From Neospora caninum Liverpool (lineage: Eukaryota; Apicomplexa; Conoidasida; Eucoccidiorida; Sarcocystidae): 64,000 nt of DNA. The notes beneath the pieces are model-generated. The model saw only the letters and a list, made by a program, of their open reading frames with translations, was not told where the DNA came from and made no database searches. Shown here piece by piece: positions 57,961 through 64,000 of this stretch (the stretch's first letter is position 1; each line of letters starts with the position of its first letter). A program made the translations under genes and the position numbers. The stretch lies in contig NC_018394.1 in the NCBI RefSeq assembly GCF_000208865.1, positions 1,075,635 to 1,139,634 of the forward strand, read 5' to 3'.

Positions 57961-59426
57961 GAAGACAGAGGAAGAGAGGATCAAAGAGGGACAGGGCGTG
58001 GCTGTCAGCGATTTTGGTGATTGAGAACGAGCGTGATCTGCCAAGGAGAGGAAACGAGGGCGGGACCCATCACGAGAAGGCGAGACAAAGTTTTTCCTCC
58101 AGCTTCTCTTGTGCATTTCCTATGGATCTTCGGGGTCGGTCGCCGAGGACGCAGGCTGGCAGAAACGCTCAGCGCTCTTATTCTTCGCATCTAGCCCGTC
58201 TATATGTGGATATTCGAATACAAATAAGCATATACTCTGTGAGCAAATATATAATGTAAACGGACAGACGTAAACTTATAAAGATTCTGTAACCTACTTC
58301 ACATGTGTACATGGATGAAAGTGAGACATCCATTGTGTACATGCTTTTGTAACGTTAGTTTGCTTGAGAGGCAGTCGCCTTCCCCCATTGAGCGACAGAC
58401 CGGAACTTGCAAATAACTACGGAGAAAGGCAAGCTTCTTTCCAGCAGCGCATGCATATAAAAAGACTCACGTACAGGTGTGCATATGTATATACGTATAC
58501 ATATATATGTATACATATATATATATATATGTATGTATATGAGTATGTATATATATGCCTTCATGCCTGTGCATGCGTGTGAACTGTATACACGATTTGC
58601 ATGCCGGAGTGACTGGTGCCCTGCTGACGAGGTCGGTGTACACATGCATGCTTTGGGGAGCCAAACGAGAGGCATCTTGCGTTCCCCTGGACGAGTTGGA
58701 GACCAGGAAACGGGGCTTGCAGTGGAGAGCAAGAAAAGGATTAGCAGCAACAGTCGTTTCTCGCCCAGAAAGGAAAACGTAACGAACACAACAGGAGACG
58801 AGACATGCCGCGTCAAGAAGGAAAAACGAAAGGCCGAAGCCCTTAGAACAGACCACGAACCGTAAACACTTTCGTCCCACCTTTCGACTTACTGTCCATC
58901 AATCTCTCAATTGAAATATATATATAGTCATATGGATTACAAATACATACATATATATATATATATATATTCCGCAGGCTGAGATATGTGTCCTATGGCA
59001 CATGTATCTCTAGGGGCACGAACGCAGAGCGCGAGGTCTCGACTTCGTCAGCCTCACCGACAAAGATTCACAAGTTTTTTCACCACCTCCACGCATGCCG
59101 TCGACGTGGAGATACTTTTTTCGTAAGAGCCAAAAACCAATCTTGAAATTCAAGGATAGGTTTTATGTCTTTGCATGCAACGTGGCCAGTTGAAGTGGAC
59201 GCGAGAGCGAAAAACACAGAAGCCTCGTGACAGCAAACTTCAGTCTGGGGTGTCTCCGCTTCGTTTGCCCCAGGCGCGTAGGAGCTCTTCTCCCGTGAAT
59301 CCGAAGAAAGCGAAACGTTCCAGCAACAGGCGTTTCTGTGTGTGTCGGCAAGGGGACAAGAGTATATCTTGATAATGATAATGATCTACGCCGAAAGAAA
59401 CGTGCACTTGTTGCGGTAGATTGCGG
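57961..59426. other. Spacer between converging genes
   Basis: Both flanking genes end here (F-box plus, cyclophilin minus). It contains TA/ATATGT tracts at about 58490-58556 and a TA run at about 58948-58970. No gene is supported. Confidence 0.5.
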
Positions 59427-62367
59427 CTACTTGGCGACCTTTTTGGGGCCAACAGCCGCTTTCGACGCCTCGACCAGCTTTTCCTGCTCCTCAGGTTTGA
59501 GTGCAAGGAAGTCCGCCTCGGAGATGCGGGCTGGAAAAACCAGAGAGGCAAAAACACGGCCAAGGCGCAATGAGCCTGTGCATGCATGCAGCCGACGGGA
59601 GCTAGGAGCGAAAATGGCGAGGCGAGAGACAGACACGCATGTGACTGGCGAAAAGAACTTGGAAAGAGAGATTTGCATTAGCAGCAGCCGCCGACAAAAA
59701 AGTTCAAAGACGCCGCATGCACCCCGAAAAAGGACAAGATTATATCTACACAGATATGCATACAAAGATGTTTTTGCATACTGTCGATATATGCACACAC
59801 TGCATATCGGCATAGTATATATATATATACTTTGAGTATAGGCATATCGGTGGGAAGCATATTATGTGCTGTGTTTTTGTGGAAAGGGACGTGGTTATGC
59901 GGGTTGCGATCGAACCCCACCCCGGGGATCTTTACACAGTTTAACCGTGTGCGCGCTAACTCGAGTAGTGTTAGGTTTGGTAGTCTCTCCCAACCGAAAA
60001 CTAAAATCGTTGTGTCCTTGTTTAAATAAATCGGGTGATGCTTGTCAAGTTCCTTGCATCTCGCTCTTTTGCGTGGTTAGGATCAGCCCAAGAGCGTTTC
60101 AGTAGGAGGGACGGAAACGCTTCGACCGCCAGTCTAGAAGGCAAACGAGGTTTCGTCTCTGGACTTCGACACTCTCGCGCGTTTTCTGTTTCCCCCCCTT
60201 GCGAGGGTAGACGCTCCTGGGCGGAGCCGTGGGGGTGGTCTGAACAGTGCATTTCGCTCCACGTGAACACACGCAAAGTTTGCCCCGATTTCACTTACTT
60301 TCCTCGTAGCGATCGAGGAGGTCTGGGTTCGCAAAGAACGGTGGGCCATCCTGAAGCCCGCGGTAGAGCCCGCAGTTGATGATTCTGAAAGTGCAGGGAG
60401 CAAAACGAAAAGAAAGGTGAGGAGGGCGGACGGAGAGCGAAAAGAGAAGAACGAAGGCCGAGAAACAAGAGGGACATCTTGCCTCAAAATGAAAAGACAA
60501 CAAATGCAGCAGAGAGACCTAACGAAAGGCTTGTTCACCTGTGGTCGGACTGAGGCAGCCGACCAGACTGAGAGAGAAGACGCGCGTGGGAAGCGAAGGC
60601 AAATGTCGAGACGTTCTCTTCACTCTTTCGCGCTCGCACAGAGAAGGGCTCAAAACCCTCAATCGAGTGGTCAGGAGACACATTCTGCGAGCTGCGTCTT
60701 TCTTATAGGAAGGGCCGTCATGTGCAAAATGCAGAGACACCGCGCCTTTCGGGGAAAAGCTCGAGAGAATGGAGTTTTTTGTTCGGTCTCTCGCATCCGT
60801 CTTCTCACCTGACAGGTTGCATGGGCGCGCCAGTCTTGCTGCCTGCTTCTTCCTCGATCTGAAAAGTTTTGAAGAGTCCGCACGAGAGAGGACAAACATC
60901 ACGCGCGATCTCCTGCACGATGCCGGGTTCTTCGCCTGCGTCAGACGCGCCTTTTGCCTCGACTCTAAACTCTAAACGCTGAAGCACATAACTGTGTGTG
61001 TTTGCCGTGGACGGCGGGAAAAACGCGAGCCTGGGAATTGGGAAACTTGGGGAAGGGTGACCGAGTTCAAGAGCGAAAAAAAGACTCCAGTCTCGCCTGC
61101 AGAGGTTTTTGTGTGTGTGTACCTTCTCGCGTGCGTCGCGCACATCCCCACGTTTCGGCCTAAGAAAGGCCGAGAGTCTCGCCAGAGTTCAACAGCTTTT
61201 TACCTTCTTTATCACACGCATGCCTTTGAGGACGGTCCCAATGACCACGTAGTTGCGGTTGAGGGGTTTGAGGGCGTTGAACGTGATGATGAACTGCGAG
61301 TTGTTCGTACTAGGGCCCGTGTTCATCAGCGCGACGTCGCCGTCCTGAATAAACTGCATGTCAAAATTCTCGTCAGGAAATCTGCAGTCGCCCACAAAAC
61401 AGAGACGCAACCCAGGCACACACACAAAGAGACAAGCGCATTGCCCACGCTTTTCCGCGAAAAAGAATCTCTGCTGGATCGTCCAGCCTTTGGAGAAGCA
61501 AATGTGCGCAGATACATATCTATCTATCCACATCCACCTAGATGCATTTATAAATATATATATATATATATATATATAACAGATGGATAGATACGGATAC
61601 ACGTGTGTTGTGTGCAAATCTATTTACCTCTCTCTCTATATCAATCACTTTATTTGCATTTCTAGACATCTCTATAGCGATCTGGATCTCAGATTTCTTG
61701 TTCCATTTCGATATCTTTGTCTCTTTGTGTCTAGCTGTGTGTGCCAAGAACGAGAGCCGCCAAGAGCGACCGGGCCACTCCTCCGTTTCTCGAGAAAGGT
61801 TCGGTTCCAGTCTCTCTCGTTCTTGTCGCTTTCTCGTTTTTGCAGCATTTTGTCCGTTCGAGCTCACGCAGGTCCGTAGATGGAAAGTTTTCCGGCGCCT
61901 GTTCCATGCACAACATCCCCGGCTGTCAGGTTGATGCCGCGCTTCACCAAGTGAACCGGCGTGTTTCGGTACCCAATGATTTTGTCTTGAACTCGGTAGC
62001 CTTCGCAGAGCTGAATGAAGTTCTCGACGGAGAGCGGCACTCTGTCCGAATATAAGCCGATCAGGACGCGGCCGATGTAGCGGCCGCCGAGGGCAAAGTC
62101 GAGGAAGACCCGGTCGCGAATGGCCTGTTTGTGGACTGCAGAAACGGAGCGGTCGCGGCGGAGTTGGAAGGCGAAGTAGACGGGCGGCGCTGTGAGAGCA
62201 AAGAGGACGGCGCCTTTGGCCCCAGGCGGAGCAGAACGGAACCAGCTTCGCGGCCGGTCCAACCATTGCCAAAGCAGGCCTTCTCTGGGGGCAGAAGAGG
62301 AAGAGGAAGAAGAGGAAGAAGAGCGAAAGGAAGAAGCGAAAAGGCGGAGACGAGAGAGAAAATTCAT
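59427..62367 (-). CDS. Membrane-anchored divergent cyclophilin-type protein, 305 aa, 5 exons
   Basis: Exons (minus): 62367-61868, 61381-61204, 60858-60809, 60384-60299 and 59530-59427, total 918 nt. Start ATG 62367 (MNFLSRLRLFASSFR) is followed by a serine run (about 16-25) and one hydrophobic segment at about 52-69, suggesting a signal anchor or organelle targeting plus membrane anchoring. The cyclophilin domain spans about 86-265: RVFLDFALGGRYIGRVLIGL, GDVVHGTGAGKLSIYG, FPDENFDMQFIQDGDVALMN, TNNSQFIITF and GTVLKGMRVIKKV. Residues needed for proline isomerisation in cyclophilin A are not kept: the Arg55 position (FHRI) reads HLV, the Trp121/His126 region reads LNRNYVVIG, and Phe113 is isoleucine; Gln111 is kept. 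The C-terminus (EADFLALKPEEQEKLVEASK, then AAVGPKKVAK) is an acidic-then-basic tail. It is probably a binding or scaffold cyclophilin rather than an efficient isomerase (inference). Confidence 0.9.
61552..61580. repeat. (TA)n microsatellite
   Basis: TA run of about 25 bases in intron 1 of the cyclophilin gene. Confidence 0.9.
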
Positions 62368-64000
62368 GACGGAAAGAAGAGAGGTAGCTACATGTGCATG
62401 TGTAGACGAAGGCAGAACTGGGAGAGAGAGGAAGAGAGAGAAAAAAAGAGGAAGAGAGAGAGAAAGGGATAGGTGAGAGAGGGAGAAAGGTGAGAGAGAA
62501 AGAGAGAGAGAGGAAGAGAGAGAGGGGAAGAGAGAGAGAGGCTTCGATTGAATGCACGTCTGTTATGTTTCTGGGGAGGCCTTTCTGATGTTTCGAGAGG
62601 AGACGCCAGTGTTAGGACAAGACAGGCATATACAGAAACACAAAACACGCCGAGCGCGGAGATTGATCAAAGAGCATACAGGCAGCGACGGAGAAATACA
62701 GAGAAGAAGGACGAGGACAATAAGAGAAGACGGAAAGAAGAGAAAGAGAGCAAAGGGGAGAAAGAGGAATGAGCAGACGAGGGGAACTGGAGAAGTGTTG
62801 AAAAAAAGGGAAGGAACGAGCGTGACGGGCGCAGAACGAATGAGGCGAGACACGTTTACTTTAAAGAAGAGTGGTGAGTCATGAGAGAGAGAAAGCACAA
62901 CGGGGGGAAAGGCGGAAAACGAAAAGATCTCGTGTGTGTAGAGAAAACCCGGCCAAAATCGAAGAAGAGGAGAAACAACGGAGCATACAAAGACAGTACA
63001 CGCATGCAAAAAAAAGGACGGCAGAGAAAAGGAGACATGCTCACAGATCGTCTCGCGCTTGCATGCCTTTCTACAGTCCCGACTCCAATTCCTTCCTTTT
63101 CTGTCGAGGTTTGCCATCCCAGTTTGTCAATAAAAATCGAAAGAGCAAAACCCGATTTGTCTCTCGTGGCTCGTGCTGCGAAGACTCTCTTCACCTCCAC
63201 CTTTCCTCTGTGTCTTTCTGTCTCTCTCTGCCTCTCTCTGTCTCTCTCTGTCTCTGTTCCCCCTGTCTCTGTTCTGTCTGTCTCTTGTTGTCTTTTCTCT
63301 GTGCCTTTCCTCCCTTTCTGTCTCGTGTCCTCTTCGCCTAGTTTCCTTCTCTTTCTTGCTGCCTTCTCGGTCTGTGCATCTCTTCCCTGCCTCGCCACTC
63401 CTCTGCCTCTTCTGTCTCTTCTTTCTGGCCGTTTTCCCAGCTTTTCCTCAGCGTTCTTCTTGTTTTTTCTCTTTGCCTCCGCCGCCTTCGTCGAGCCTCT
63501 GCGGATTCAGAGCAGCCACCTGCGAGTCGCGTATCTGCGATCTCCCTCCTGAAACCGGGAGTCCCCGCCTTGCCTTCTCCGCCCTCTTTTCTTTCTCTCC
63601 TCATTCTCTCTTCCTCATTCTCGCTTCCTCATTCTCTCCTCTGTCCCTTTCCCCCCTTTTTTTGTCTCCCGCCTCCTCCGCTGGGGGTATTCATCGAATG
63701 GCCTTCCTCGGCCTCTCCAGAATGGTCCCGACGCGCCTGCATGCATCGGGCGCGCCTTTTTCCAGAGGTTGAAGGCCAGCCCTTCTCTCTCTCCGTGGTG
63801 TTCCTTCCGGCCTTTTTTTTCTCGCGCGCTTGCGTCGGCCGCGTCTCCCCCTGCATCTGTCTTTCTTTTTCTCGCCTTTCGCCACGACGCCCTGTCTCTC
63901 CTCTCTTCGTCGGCGTCCGAAGGCCGAACAGACTCGCCACGCAGTCCTTCCTTTGCATGTTTTCCAGAGTGAAAATCCGCTGGATTCCCCGTCTTCCCCC
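62368..64000. other. Strand-skewed spacer, no secure gene
   Basis: Upstream region of the cyclophilin gene. From about 62420 to 63000 the plus strand is extremely purine-rich (GAGAGA, GAAGA); from about 63180 to 63960 it switches to pyrimidine-rich (TCTCTC, TTTCTC). Open frames on either strand are low-complexity (RERE-like or SLSLS-like) and are not called. A gene may begin beyond the right edge. Confidence 0.5.

Noticed and set aside
59864..60110. Possible organelle-derived insert inside intron 4 of the cyclophilin gene.
   Set aside because: The composition differs slightly from the surroundings, but no mitochondrial or apicoplast gene fragment could be recognised by eye.

Overview
The window looks like nuclear DNA of a tissue-cyst-forming coccidian (Toxoplasma gondii, or its close relatives Hammondia or Neospora). 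The reasons are genes with many introns and GT...AG borders, serine/alanine/arginine-rich insertions inside conserved domains, many TGCATGC words, dense (TA)n microsatellites in introns and spacers, pyrimidine-rich introns, and protein families typical of these parasites. The genus call is inference; no species marker was identified.

Layout. (1) 1666-5402, minus: 3-exon gene for an unrecognised protein of about 1145 aa. (2) About 8.2-18.7 kb, minus: a large multi-exon gene for an M1-family (aminopeptidase N-like) protein. Its domains are readable exon by exon, but the zinc and exopeptidase residues are replaced, so it is predicted to be a catalytically dead pseudo-peptidase. (3) 18.8-28.1 kb: a gene-poor stretch with a tRNA-Ile(AAT), a perfect 56-bp inverted repeat, a clear 2-exon gene for a secreted protein (22764-24226, plus), and some weaker small-ORF candidates. 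(4) 28133-32817, minus: 2-exon gene for a 1444-aa unrecognised protein. (5) About 33.8-35.4 kb, plus: a small gene whose last three exons can be joined in phase. (6) 36437-41844, minus: 7-exon serine/threonine kinase of 1011 aa with an HCD catalytic loop. (7) 41.8-46.5 kb: nothing convincing. (8) 46513 to about 57.7 kb, plus: F-box plus leucine-rich-repeat gene with about 17 exons, a probable SCF ubiquitin-ligase substrate receptor. (9) 59427-62367, minus: 5-exon membrane-anchored cyclophilin of 305 aa whose isomerase residues are largely replaced. (10) 62.4-64 kb: purine- or pyrimidine-skewed DNA with no secure gene.

There is no operon or cluster logic; this is an ordinary stretch of a eukaryotic chromosome with genes on both strands. 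The shared theme is conserved folds carrying altered catalytic residues: the M1-like protein, the cyclophilin, and, more mildly, the kinase. Exon borders were set by eye from splice consensus, reading-phase continuity and family conservation. Joined coding lengths divisible by three support the models for the kinase, the cyclophilin, the secreted protein and the two large hypothetical genes. The 3' end of the M1-like gene, one internal junction and the last exon of the F-box gene, and the first exon of the small plus-strand gene remain open.
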